41,486 nt of DNA from Diphasiastrum complanatum. Taxonomy: Eukaryota; Streptophyta; Lycopodiopsida; Lycopodiales; Lycopodiaceae. Made by a program: the position numbers and the translations under genes. Shown here one piece after another: positions 9,307 through 20,160 of this stretch (its first letter is position 1; every line of letters begins with the position of its first letter). Location of the stretch: assembly GCA_029204225.1 (NCBI GenBank), contig MU835144.1, positions 1-41,486 of the forward strand, read 5' to 3'. Below the pieces are notes generated by a model. The model searched no databases. It had not been told where the DNA came from and saw only the letters and a program-made list of their open reading frames with translations.

Positions 9307-9761
9307 TGTTAGGAAATAGAAACCAAAGGATCCAGGATCTTAACTATTCAATTACACAAAGCATTCCAAAGAAAAAGAGAGAGATGGCTGGTCGCTCTCT
9401 TGTAAACACTCGTGGAATTCCAAGAGAATATTTATAATGCTTACAATTGTAAAATACAAAGGAAATGCACACATATATATATACTTCCAAATGACTATCT
9501 AACTTCTTGTAGATGACTATCTAACTTCTCCTAGAAGTTATTTTCAAAAAAATAAAGTGCCCCCCAATGTCAAGTTGGGGTACATAATGTCATAATTAGG
9601 CCTAGTGGACCCACGAGTCCCTACTATGTAAAAACATACTAACTTAGCTAACTCTAAGTTTAATAGGCCTAATGGAGGTGAATAAACTATGGTTACACAA
9701 CTCTCGACCTTTTGGGTCAAAGTAACCTATGGTAATACATCATTTCCATTTACATAAACTA
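9307..9761 (-). repeat. Element C 5' LTR
   Basis: The LTR is 455 bp. On plus it starts TGTTAGGAAATAG next to the PBS, and it ends CATAAACTA against element B RNase H sequence. It holds a short internal duplication (GACTATCTAACTTCT near 9492 and 9512). Confidence 0.85.
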
Positions 9762-11392
9762 ATAGGAATGATACCTGGGATTCATTGATAGAGTAATTGT
9801 ACTTTGATTATCACAAAATACAGAACTAGATGTTTCGGAATCTGGGAAAAACCTTGCAACCAATCTTGCCTTCATCGATCAACTGACTAATAAGCTTTGT
9901 ATTTGATTCGATAAATCCATTTGCAAGAAACAACATTCTTACCAATTGGCAGTTCTATAACAGTCCATGTTTGATTTTTTATTAGAGATCGATACTCTCC
10001 GTCCATTGCCGATTTCCACTTATATGCATCTAGACTCGAAACTGCTTCTGAATATTTGAGTAGTTCCTCCACCAAAATAACATGAGGCATCATCAATAAA
10101 TCTGTCGGGAAGAAACCTTTGTCGACCTAATCTGTGAGGAGTTGGCTGCTGCTGTTGCTGATTCGACTCATCTTCTTTCAAATCATTGACTATCATAGAG
10201 TTGGGATTCGAATTATTATCAGGCACTGATTTGACATCTGTAACTTCACCTTTTCCCTTTTGATCATAAAACAGATCTTCGAGAAAGATAAAATCTTTAC
10301 TTGTAACAATCTTCTTAGTCAATGGATTATATAGCCTATAATCTTTCTGATTAGAAGAATAACCAACAAAATTTGACTTAATGCTAGTTTCATCTAGCTT
10401 TTTTCTAAGTTATGTTAAAATCTGTGCAAATGCGATACAATCAAAAATTCGAAAATTTATGACAGATGGTTTTGAACCTGTCCATATCTTTTCGGGTGTT
10501 TTCTCGAGTAATACCTTGGTTGATTCGATTTGTAAGTATCCAGCTGTTGAGACGGCTGTTGCCCAGAAAGTCTCCGGGAATGATGCATGGCACAACATAC
10601 TTTTCACACTTTCGATGATAGTTCAATTTTTCCGTTCAGCCACTCCATATGACTGTGGAGAATAGTTGGTGGTGTATTGTCGCAAAATGCCATTTGCTTT
10701 GCAGTAGTCTTTGAATCAGTTGAAATGAATTCACCATTACCATCAGTCCAAATTGCCTTGATTTTCCTTGAAGTCTGGTTTTCAGCTTCTTGCTTGAATT
10801 GCTGAAAATACTTGAAAGCTTTTAATTTTCGCTTCTGAGAATAGACAACAGTCCTTCTCGAATAATGATTGATGAAGCTTAGAGAATACTTTGCTCCCCC
10901 AATCGAGAGAGTCTGCATGGGCCCACATATGTCATTGTGAATGATATCTAACACACTTTTGAAAGTAGGTACAATGTCAGACTTGAAAGGAGTTCTAGCA
11001 TGTTTGGCTAGAATGCAGCTTCGACGAACTGTATTGTCTGATGTACTATCACAGTCCAGATCTCTAACAATCTATTTCTTCGACATATGTTGATTGCTAT
11101 TAAAATTCATATGACTCATTCTGAGATGATGAAGTAAATTCTTGTCTACTGAAGGAGTAGACAAAGCTTGAACATTTGAAGAATTGCAGTGACAACAATT
11201 GTAGAGATAACCTTGCCTTTTCCAAGTGCAAGTACCATATTGCCTTTGTCTAAAATAGAACAAGCATCAAGATTAATTGAAATTCGAATTTTCTGCTTTC
11301 TTCTTCGACCTCTTCTTGTTGAACTTCTTTGAATATAGAGCTTTAGATTCTGCTGCTGATTTGGAGGATGAAGCACCATTCCTCTATCTCTT
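9762..11392 (-). pseudogene. Element B pol: integrase and partial RT/RNase H
   Basis: Minus-strand reading. GAG-pre-integrase (LHHLRMSHMNF near 11130) is followed by integrase with IIHNDICGPMQTLS, INHYSRRTVVYS and WTDGNGEF (Asp residues of the catalytic triad), then MEWLNGKIE in place of the usual NGVAERKN, then FPETFWATAVSTAGYL and the end motif YRLYNPLTKKIVTS. A Gln-rich linker follows (10140-10180), then the RT start AYKWKSAMDGEYRSLIKNQT and VVSCKWIYRIKYKA. RT stops after a damaged KARLVA...FSQ and jumps to RNase H (FCDNQSTITLSMNPRYHS at 9770-9825), so the RT core is deleted. Gag and protease are barely recognisable. Confidence 0.82.
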
Positions 11393-11404
11393 CCTATAAT
11401 ACCA
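11393..11404 (-). other. Element B degenerate primer-binding site
   Basis: TGGTATTATAGG on minus is positioned at the LTR edge like TGGTATCAGAGC of elements A and C, with four mismatches. Confidence 0.55.
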
Positions 11405-12060
11405 TAGAAGAAACTGAAATTAAGGAATGAATGGCAATAACTTAGTATGTGCTTTGAGTTTCTCAAGGTAGAATGCAACAAACTGTAATAGGAGAAATTT
11501 GGAGAAGATGAATGAAGGCGCAAATAAATTCTTTATTAGGAAACTTGATTAACAAAAGAGGAATACTTCCACTATCTTCCTATGATAAGCAAAGCAAATC
11601 GTTTCGCTTATTATGGTCTATAAATCGCTCATACACAAATTGTATTCGTGATACCGTATTACAAATCGCCTAAACTTATCAACGTAATAACTAATCAACT
11701 TAGAGAGAGAGAGGAGAGAAAGAGAATGAAGCTTGAAAAACTTTTATCACTTGAAAAACTTTCTTCTTAATTTGAATATGTACACTAGATCTATCCTTTT
11801 ATAGTAGCTGGCACAACCCTAATAGGAATGTGCCTTTATTCTAGTGCATCTAGGTGGCACTCCGGGATTTGTTGTAGATAAGGTTTGTCTTTTATTCGAC
11901 ATTGTCCCATTATTTTGAATATTCGAACATTCTTTGAATCTCGTTCAACAATGTTTTGAATTTGAAAATATTCAAACAACTTCTAAATTGTGTGAACTAA
12001 AGTGTATGGTCGCAGACTGTTTGAACTTCTGTGTAAAATTGCAGACTGTAAGAAAAGATT
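11405..12060 (-). repeat. Element B 5' LTR
   Basis: It matches 5777-6345 with many substitutions. An extra GA-rich insert lies at 11703-11765 (AGAGAGAGAGGAGAGAAAGA plus a repeated CTTGAAAAACTTT). The outer boundary is estimated. Confidence 0.72.
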
Positions 12061-12119
12061 ATATACAAGTTTTTTTTTTTAATGTATACAGTTAATCCTC
12101 ATTACAATCGATTTCTTTC

Positions 12120-12900
12120 GCAGATAGAAATCCAACAATATCGAACGGACGAACCAATGTATGGAAGATATGATTCGTAAATATGTTCCTTCCAAGAGAC
12201 AGTCGGATTGGGAAAGGTACCTCCTAATGGTTGAGTTGGCGTAAATAGCGCAAAGCACTCAGCGACGGGTTATAGTCCATTCATGTTGATATATGGTCTC
12301 CAACCTCGTGCTCCTATTTCCGTTGGCCTCAAAGATCTCAAGGTAAATGCAGCAATAGATTTCTTGCAGGGTACCTAGGAAATGTTGCTTGTCGCTCGAG
12401 ATAACATAAAAATGGCTCAGGATAGAGCCCAGTTTTATGCTAATCAGAAGTGGCAACCTCAATTCTTTCTGGAAGGATATTGGGTCCACCTCAGAATCCC
12501 AAAATGTTCCAAGGGATTGAGGATAGGGAAATGTCTTACATTGTCCCTTTGGTTTTGTGAGCCTTTCCGTATGGTAAAGAAACTCAATCGGGATGCCTAT
12601 GATCTAGATCTTCAGCAAGGAATCAAAGTCCACCCAGTTTTCCACGTTAGCCATTTAAGAGAAAGACTCGATGGGAAAGATGGTTTTATTCAAGCGGATG
12701 AATTATTTCAGTTGGAGGATTTGTCAACCTTTCTACCTTCATAATCACAGGCCCTTGTTGATGTACGTCAATGTGGGCTCAGAAACCGAGAGGTGACTGA
12801 GTACTTGGTTCATTGGAAAAGTAGTTCCGACGACGAGGACACTTAGGAAAAGGAACAAGACCTTAGACAAAGATTCCCAGATTTCTTTCCTTAGAATGAA
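12120..12900 (+). pseudogene. Gypsy integrase C-terminus and chromodomain (element D)
   Basis: Plus-strand Ty3/Gypsy pol end. It shows ERTNQCMEDMIRKYV-like sequence (just after the catalytic Glu region), DWERYLLMVELA, PFMLIYGLQPRAP and MAQDRAQFYANQKW. An HPVFHVSHLRERL box (about 12630-12665) is followed by a chromodomain-like LRNREVTEYLVHWKSSSDDE and LRQRFPDFFP before the stop. This order is that of a chromovirus integrase. Several stops (near 12242, 12376 and 12742) and local frameshifts break it. It is followed by a polypurine tract and an LTR start. Confidence 0.85.
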
Positions 12901-12906
12901 AGTCTT

Positions 12907-12922
12907 TTTAAGGGAGAGGGAA
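12907..12922 (+). other. Element D polypurine tract
   Basis: TTTAAGGGAGAGGGAA lies just before TGCTGGGGACC. It sits about 15 nt after the end of the chromodomain reading, as expected. Confidence 0.75.
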
Positions 12923-13260
12923 TGCTGGGGACCTAACTTGAAACCGGACATTGGACTAGGCTTGTTGACTTGACGAGTTGACTTGTGAACCACATTCAAG
13001 CCACTTGTCATTATCAAGGATATGTTCTTGGCATAGAGACTCCTACCTTGTAGGTATACAAGGGGAGAAGATCTCAGTTACCATTCATTATATCTACCTA
13101 GGTGTTGGTGGATGGTAGTGTGCACGTGCATAGCCAGGATGGTGCTAGGTAAGCGCAGCAGAAGGCCGAAGGTGCTGGCGGCAGTATGGGACATCGTTAG
13201 GGCTGAAAGCTAGATTCTGCTTGATTGTCTAGTCACCGGCTCATGGCTTGCCTAATTCAT
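12923..13260 (+). repeat. Element D 3' LTR (start certain, end estimated)
   Basis: It begins TGCTGGGGACC after the polypurine tract. No second copy lies in the window, so the right edge cannot be fixed. The section up to about 13250 is GC-richer than the following DNA. Confidence 0.5.
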
Positions 13261-14340
13261 ATTTTGTGATTTTGTCTCTGAATTCAGCATGCATGTTTTA
13301 ACTACCAATATTTCACTGTCTGGTTTTGGATGGAAATAGGAAGTTAGTCTCACTATTGACATCTGACGTTGACAAAATCGCCAAGAACTTTTGGCCTAGT
13401 ATAAGGATGTGAGTTGAATAGACAATTGATTTAATTACTGCCCTCTGACTAAACTCAACAAGAACCTTATGCCTAGTAACTCAAGTTAGTCGCTTAACAT
13501 AACAAATCTAAAATCAGATGTAACCTTTGATACACAAGGACTTCCATGTGTAAAAGGTATTCCCTGACTTTTGAAAATAGAAATGAAAACATTTTGTTCA
13601 AGAGGCACAACTTCAGATGAATGTTCTGTAACAAATGTGTTTGATGTAATGGTCCAAACGCCTTCCCACCATGTTCCATACATGTAATGTGGAGCACTGA
13701 TTCATATCTTCATTAGATGGAATTGTTGCTGCAGTTTAACTGCTCATATGTTAACAAGATGCTTATATGAAAGTAGTGTGCCATATTAGCTCAAGTTTAG
13801 ATGGAGGCTTTGATCTGGATTCATCTGAGCTAAACTAGGTCAATTTCATCTCTAGCCTTAAGACAAACTTTTTGAAACTACCTGAATGGAATTCTTGGTT
13901 ACTTAACACTGCAATATCTTGAATTGGAAAATATAAATTTTTTTTAGTGACATTCTATTGCCCTGGTGGGTCCGCAAATTCGTATTGCATGTTCAATGAT
14001 TGCCCTCTCAACAGCATTATTCTTCTGCCAGTCATCTCATACAGATCCATCCTTCCAAGGATGCAATACGGTCCACCAATATGCTCTCATTTGACACATA
14101 GAGCGCTGTAAAAGTGCAACTCAGTAGCGATTGTGTACAATGCGGACATTCTTTCATCCATCCCAAAGTGCCGAGTATTTCAGAATGTGCTGAGCAGAGT
14201 ACATATAAGGATGCCTCTTCGAACGGAAAGCTGTATAATCAAATAATGATTCTTTTTTTTAAATTTCTGTTATTGTTTTTGTCAAACTAAGTTCTGTCTA
14301 CAATTTGAAATCCACATTACTTGGATACTGGTGGTTGCAG
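13261..14340. other. No assignable gene; intron or spacer upstream of sterol reductase exons
   Basis: This stretch holds short open frames on minus (13486-13697, and one near 13965-14165) with no family I recognise. No upstream sterol-reductase exon was found in it. Confidence 0.5.
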
Positions 14341-14942
14341 GTGGGGTGTGTCGCACCATTTTCACTACATTCCAGAAATAGCTGCATCATTCTTTTGGAC
14401 ATTGCCAGCTCTATTCGAAAATGTATGTGCCTTTACACTCCTTTCAGACATGTTAGTAAAGGGTGACTTTGACATACTAGACAAGTGCTGGACTATTTCA
14501 CCTTTTGGTATATCATTATCTGATTGTTGATTGCCTAAGTTCATGCTTTGTTATGGTGCAGTACCTGCCATATTTCTATTTTCTTTTCTTGACAATTCTT
14601 CTGTTTGATCGAGCTCAAAGAGATGAGCAAAGATGCCGTACCAAGTAAGTCTTATGAAGTTTTTGATGCCTTTTCTTTTGCGCCCATATGTATTCTTGTG
14701 TCTATGCTAAGGGCACGTGTTTTCGAGAAGTGTTATTGGCTGTATTGACAATAGCTGCTAGAGAAAGTTCTATAGTTCGTTCTGTTTTCTCTCTCAAGTT
14801 CTATATTTCGTTCTGTTTTCCTGTAGGTTGAATATTGTCTGTGTCCATCGTAACACGATTTTTTATCATGGTTAGGTACAAGAAGTACTGGGCAGCATAT
14901 TGCAAACAAGTGCCATATAAGGTCATCCCTTTTTTGTACTGA
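14341..14942 (+). CDS. DWF5: 7-dehydrocholesterol reductase, last three exons
   Basis: C-terminal 76 residues of a plant sterol delta-7 reductase, the ER membrane enzyme that reduces the C7-C8 double bond with NADPH on the way to campesterol and brassinosteroids. Exons are 14341-14422, 14562-14644 and 14876-14942. The introns (139 and 231 bp) are GT-AG and the phases match across both junctions. Exon 1 reads SHHFHYIPEIAASFFWTLPA, exon 2 holds the last membrane segment (YLPYFYFLFLTILLFDRA) then RDEQRCRTK, and exon 3 gives YKKYWAAYCKQVPYKVIPFL and a TGA at 14940. The HFHY, PEI, FFWT, LLFDRA, RC and KYWxxYC landmarks are those of DWF5/DHCR7. The C14 reductase (FACKEL) end differs. The entry phase needs an upstream exon ending in two codon bases. 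None is found in the window, so the gene is partial here or truncated. Confidence 0.87.
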
Positions 14943-16497
14943 ATGCTATAGCTCCCTAATATCCCTGGGCCTAGGATCATATGATACACTTTAGTAGTTG
15001 ACAGAATGATATATACAGATATCATTGTTCGTTTTTCTTTTGCAATGTACCGTGGACCTATACTTAGCCATAGTCCTAGGCAAAGAGCAAAGTCACAGCT
15101 ACCAGTTTGTATTTTGATTTTGTAAAAAAACTCTCCTTTGAGTATATGTAGTTTAGATACTTTTCTTTATTGTAAAAAGCTCTCATTTGAGTACATGTAG
15201 TGTTATGCTTGGAGGACATGGTAAACATACAAAGTGAATAATGTAATTTTCAATGATGCTTGTTCAATAAGCATAGTTGATGAAGTAGTTTTCCCATGAA
15301 CTACTTATTGATTGGTAAGCCTATTGCGTTTGGGTACAATTCTAATGTGCTCTTCTAAGGAAGTTTGTATAAATGATAGATGATAAACAAGGTAGTTTTG
15401 TTTTCCCTTCCTATTAAAAATTTGAATTTGAATATCTTGAAACAATAAAATCCATCTTGTAATACAACCAATGGTGTATAGTCTATTGACAAGATATTGA
15501 AGTGGTTGTTATTGGTAAGTATTAATAGAAACCAATAAATAATGTTGAAGGTTTTTAATGCTATAGACCACGACAAAAGTTTCTCGCTTCTGTGGTTGTA
15601 TGATTGATTTTGGCTTTGATGAGCAAAGCATATAAAATCATCTTTTTTATGCTAACCAAGTTGAGTAAGCAAATGGAGAATTTAGAGGCATGCTTGTGGA
15701 CATGGAATTCTATTGTCCAATTTGGAGATCGTAGGATGGTATTTAAGCTTTACAGGCTTCTTTGACCCATTGGTATGCCACTCTTAATTGATAGATAGGG
15801 TGTGCAAGCAAGCTAAAGTCCAATATGAATCATCAATAATAATTGACATAAACCATGAACTTTATATTTTCCTATATGTGCTTGGTGGCCATAGTTTGAC
15901 ATGTTCTTGGTTAGTGATTTCAGTAGGATTTGATCCAATGATATAGTATGACTAAGTTTGTTAGAGTTTTCAACACAATGTTGTAGGGTAAGCTAATTGG
16001 TCATAATAATAAGCTATTTGAGGCTTTAGGTTCAAATAGGATGTTCATGGTGGTAAATGACATCTCAAAAGCACTTGATTCTTTATCTAAAGTGGTTGCT
16101 ATTGTGTCTCATCGGTGAGAGGTTCCAAATATGGTATCGTAGGGGATATTTTTATTGGATTAAAATTTTGATTCATATCAATTTGTCTTTGTTTTTCTTG
16201 CTCCTCTCTTCTACATTCTCTCATAGTTTGATAGTTTCTTTTCTCATTGGTGGTTTTTGAAATGTGGGATCAGGATATTCTCCTAGTTTTGTTGATTTAA
16301 AAACTGGCTTTAATAAAGCAACTGTAATCGTTTTTCCTTAGAAGTTGGTTTCACTATTGGCTCAATTTTTCTTTTCTGTGACATTGTCTACACATATATG
16401 AGGACTTCAGGCTTGCCTAGCTTTTTTAAACGATCCACAATAATTGTTTTTAAATTAACTGATGCATTAGGTTAGTTATTGATCTCAACATCTAGAT
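14943..16497. other. 3' flank of sterol reductase and AT-rich spacer
   Basis: It presumably contains the 3' UTR at its left end. A short repeat of AAAAA(A)CTCTCCTTTGAGTA-type sequence occurs at 15126 and 15177. No other coding or structural signal is seen. Confidence 0.5.
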
Positions 16498-17049
16498 TGA
16501 CAATTTTGATCTAATCAAACAAGAACAATCAAATTATGATCAAATCACTTGAGGGGCCGACTTCACACGTGTGATGTACAGTTTGTAATACAGCTCGATA
16601 TCAGAGAATTGATTACACTAAGTTTGGATTGCATTCACATAAAAAAATCACAACACAAATGGAGTGAAAACTTGAGATTGACAAAAATTCCAAAATTTTG
16701 ATCTCACATCAAATTGAATTATTCTTTGCAAGTACAAGGATGATCCTATCCTTGGTTGGCTGAGCAGGTTTGGCATGTGTTCAGGTGCAATCTCATCATT
16801 AGGATTACCTACTCATGTCTATTTGATCTAACCATTAGATATACCATCTAGGGTAGTTAGATCAAGACCAATTTTTTTTTATGTGGAGGTAGGTCCTAGA
16901 GTTTAGGAATCTTGACCAAACTTGTTATCTAACTCCCATGATTGGGGTCTAACTAACCTACACCTATTTTTCACACGTGGGAATAGGCTCACATGTGTGG
17001 ATTTCAAAATGTACAATAAACTATGTGCTTATCAAGCTAATATTTGCCA
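16498..17049 (-). repeat. Element E left LTR
   Basis: It starts TGACAATTTTGATC and ends TATTTGCCA on plus. Terminal inverted repeats are TGGCAA/TTGCCA in the right copy. It holds the palindrome TCACACGTGTGA (16563-16574). Confidence 0.82.
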
Positions 17050-17122
17050 ATTTTACACTCTTTATATTTAGCTTGATAAAACTATGGTACATCTATCTAC
17101 AACTCTAAGAGCTGATCTTAAC

Positions 17123-18560
17123 TTAATAAAATGAAGCTTTAGGCAAAGATTTGGTTAGGATATTAGTTATGCATTTTGAAGATGGCGCCTGTTGGAGCTT
17201 AATTTCTTTTGCTTGCACTTTTTCTCTCACAAAGTGGTGAGCAATCTCGATATGCTTGCTCCTAGCATGGAATGTGGGATTTGTTGCAAGTTGTTGGGTT
17301 GATTGGTTATCACAAAAAATTAATGGTACCTCCTTGGCCTCCATGACATGAAGCTCCACCAATAGTGTTTTGAGCCACAATATCTCCTTTGTTTTGGAAG
17401 TCAAGGCCTTATACTCATATTTTGTTGAAGAAAGTGAAATAGTTTTTCGCTTTTTGAAAAGCCAAGACACTACTCCATCACAAAGGAAAGTTGCTAATGC
17501 ACTAATGGATTTTCTCCTACAAAACTAGAATCCAAGAAAGCTCTGAAGTCAATGTAGTCCCTTGATAAGCTATGCCATCATTTCTAGTGGTTGAGATGTA
17601 CCAAAGAACTCTTTTGGCCATTTTTTAAAGAGAAACAAGTGGATTTGCATAAATTGGCTTAATCTTCCTACACTATAACTAAGATTAGGTCTAGTTATAG
17701 TCAAGTAAATCAAGGAGCCTATAAGCTTTCTATAAAGTGTGATGTCCTCAAAAGATGCTTCATCATCACATAAGTTGTTCATAGGTATTGCTCCATAGGT
17801 GTTGCTACGCCTTTGCAATTCTTCATTCCAAATCTTTCTAGGATGGATGATGCATACTTAGATTGACAAATAAAGCTAAAATCTATGCCTCTAGAAACCT
17901 CTATGCCAAGAATGAAGTGAAGTAGGTCAAGATCTACCATTCTAAACTCCTTTGACAATGCAATTTTTACATCTCTTACGCCATCAAGATCATTTCCACT
18001 TAGAATGATAGCATTTACAAATAAAACAAGTACAATGATCTTGCTATCTCTAGATCTTATATACAATGATGGATCATAAGAGCTTAACACAAAATTGATA
18101 GAGTTTAGAAAAGTGTTGAGCCTAGAGTACTGAGCTCTAGAAAAGTGTTTGAGTCCATAAAGGCTCCTTTGCAAAAAGCACATTGTCTTCAAGTTCCTTC
18201 TTGATGAAGCCCTCGGGTTGTCTCATGTAGATCTCCTCTTTCAAGTGGCCATTGAGGAAAGCTTTAGTTCCATCAAGTTGATAGAGCTTCCAATTGAAAG
18301 TAGTAGCAAGAGAGATTGATCAATCTAATAGTTACAAGCTTAGCAATTGGAGCGAATGTTTTATCATAATCTACTCCCTTGGTTTGCAAAAATCCCTTTG
18401 CCACAAGCTTTATTTGCTTATTGATCCATCTTGGTTAAAATCTATATACCACTTGCAATCAAGTGGCTTTTCACTTGGGGAAGATTTACAAGATCCCAAG
18501 TGCGATTCTCAATAAAAGCATCATGCGAACCTATATTAAGTGATTGCTTCAAAGCTCGAG
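17123..18560 (-). pseudogene. Element E RT and RNase H (broken)
   Basis: Minus-strand Copia pol, closest in wording to intact element G. Landmarks in order are RTWDLVNLP near 18490, RSLYGLKHFSRAQYSRLNTF, SLYIRSRDSKIIVLVL, then FVNAIILSGNDLD where YVDD is expected (18011-18022), LHFILGIEVSRG, ITLYRKLIGSLIYLTITRPN, LSSTKYEYKALTS (TEAEY altered), CDNQSTQQLATNPTFHARSK and ITNILTKSLPKASF. Loss of both catalytic Asp residues of the RT box and several frameshifts show it is dead. Integrase and protease are not recognisable. Confidence 0.87.
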
Positions 18561-19109
18561 GTCTATATTTGATAGTCGGTTGCAGGTGCAGTTATCACAC
18601 GTGTGGGAGTTGTTGTCCCTATGGTTAGGTTCCATTATTCAAAAGATTCTCATAATTTTATACACATCATCTTGATGAGATTTTTGATGCGAATCAAAGA
18701 GAAAGCATCAAAGATCAAATGCCATTGTTGAGATTTGATTTTGAGTAATAGAATCCAATTACTAGGTGCTTAGAATAGGTCCTAAAAGTGACTTTTCAGG
18801 TCTTGTGGGGTAATCAAGAAGAGGGAGTGAAAGCGTCATTATTTTGCCAAAATCATTGATCTAGTGAAGTGATTTGATAGGAATTTGAGTGACCTCATTA
18901 TACTTCTATTAAATCTTAGTGAGAGTAAGAAGGCCGAGACTAGAAGTCTATCTTGAGTCATTCAAATCAAGTGAATTCTTAGTGAACTTCTAGAATCAAA
19001 TCCATTCCGTCAGTTTTTTAGTTGTTTTTTGTAGAGATCTTAGTGAGGGCCGAAAAGTACATTGATTGTACAAGTCGTTAGCAAGATGAGATTTATAGGT
19101 GCATTCCTT
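18561..19109. other. Element E interior, unassigned
   Basis: Noncoding sequence between oppositely oriented pol and gag. It contains TCACACGTGTGG near 18596 and may be leader sequence. I see no LTR or PBS here. Confidence 0.4.
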
Positions 19110-19561
19110 TTGAAAGCTAGTGAGAGGTTAAACTCTACAAATTACTTTGGAAAGTGAGGATGGAGTCACTCCTAGTACTCCAAGACCTCTTTGATATTGT
19201 CCTAGATGAAGAGGATGAACCTCTAGGTGGACAAGAATTGGTGAAGTACAAGAAAAGGGCAAGCCTAGCATTACATTGTTTGAAAATGAATGTTAGTAAT
19301 GATCTTCTAAAGGAAGTTGCCGCTTGCACTTTAGCCAAGGAAGCTTGGGATTCATTAAAAGCTATCTATGAATCCAATAACACCTCTAAAGTACTCATGC
19401 TATGAAATCAAGTTTTGCAAAGCATGAGGAGTAGTGGTGAAAGTGCACAAGAGTATGTGCTCAGAATCAAATCTCTAAACAAAGAACTTGCTTCAATAGG
19501 AGATAAGATCATGACTTTGAGCATCAAACTTGCTAAATATGGATTGAGTTTTTATCATTAA
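19110..19561 (+). pseudogene. Copia Gag (UBN2) fragment on the opposite strand
   Basis: Plus-strand Gag N-terminal half: NYF near 19139, RMESLLVLQDLFDIVLDEED, LVKYKKRASLALHCLKMNVS, TLAKEAWDSLKAIYESNN, a stop at 19403, then LQSMRSSGESAQEYVLRIKS and LNKELASIGDKI. This is the Gag core that ordinarily begins Copia polyproteins. It is close to the minus-strand Gag at 24450-25230, including the preceding nucleotides (GAGAGG.TTAACTCTACAAA). No zinc knuckle follows. Its strand is opposite to the pol it lies beside. Confidence 0.85.
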
Positions 19562-19635
19562 TTGATTTATTGTACTTGGCTTTGAGTTGTTCAATCAATC
19601 TATTGCAAAACTAGCACTCAAATCTTGATCTAGAT

Positions 19636-20160
19636 TGGCAATTTTTATCTATTCAAGGAAGAACAATCAAATTTTGATGAAAACACTTGAGGGCAACTTC
19701 ACACGTGTGATGTACAGTTTGTAGTATGACCTGATATCAGAGAATTGATTACACTAAGTTTGGATGTATTCACATAAAAAAATCACAACACAAATGGAAT
19801 GAAAATTTGAGATTGACAAGAACTCCAAAATCTTGATCTCACCAAATTGAATTAATCTTTGCAAGTAAAAGGATGATCCTATCCTCGGCTGGCTCAATAG
19901 ATTTGGCATGTGTTTAGGTGCCATGTCATTAAATTTACCTACTCATATCTATTTGACCTAACCATTAGGTATATCATCTATGGTAGTTAGATCAAGACTA
20001 ACTTTCCTTGATTTGTGGAGTTAGGTCCTAGATTTTAGAAATCTTGACCAAACTTGCTATCTAATTGCCATGATCGGGGTCTAACTAACCTACACCTATT
20101 CTTCACACGTGGGAACATGATGTGCAATAAACTATGTGCTTATCAAGTTAATACTTGCCA
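19636..20160 (-). repeat. Element E right LTR
   Basis: It is 525 bp, starts TGGCAATTTTTATC and ends AATACTTGCCA on plus. It matches the left LTR throughout with about 10% visible differences and several indels. The palindrome TCACACGTGTGA is at 19699-19710. Confidence 0.82.

Larger units (their letters stand above)
6343..9761 (-). mobile_element. Copia retrotransposon C, nested in B
   Basis: Minus-strand Copia element with a full right (5') LTR, a PBS, an unusual leader, pol from the end of integrase through RNase H, a polypurine tract and a left LTR of which only the last ~185 bp survive. Gag, protease and most of integrase are absent, so it was non-autonomous or deleted. Its right end abuts RNase H codons of B. 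Confidence 0.82.
5777..12060 (-). mobile_element. Copia retrotransposon B, decayed, host of C
   Basis: Minus-strand Copia element with a left LTR (5777-6345), a right LTR from 11405, a degenerate PBS (11393-11404), integrase and the first part of RT at 9890-11300, and a short RNase H piece at 9765-9850. Element C (6343-9761) lies inside it. The outer end of the right LTR is not defined. Confidence 0.75.
16498..20160 (-). mobile_element. Copia retrotransposon E, rearranged
   Basis: Direct LTR-like repeats at 16498-17049 and 19636-20160 enclose a minus-strand RT/RNase H (17123-18560) and a plus-strand Gag (19110-19560). Pol next to the left LTR fits a minus element, but Gag has the wrong strand and no PBS is present beside the right LTR. 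Either the leader-Gag part was inverted or two elements have merged. No matching 5-bp target duplication was found. Confidence 0.75.

Noticed and set aside
13486-13697. Minus-strand 65-residue frame (TWWEGVWTITSNTF...)
   Set aside because: It looks protein-like, but I cannot link it to a family, and no splice partner or neighbour supports it.
13965-14165. Minus-strand reading with MDERMSALYTIATEL and GRMDLYEMTGRR, considered as a gene or an upstream sterol-reductase exon
   Set aside because: It is on the wrong strand for the sterol reductase, contains a stop, and matches no known exon of that gene.
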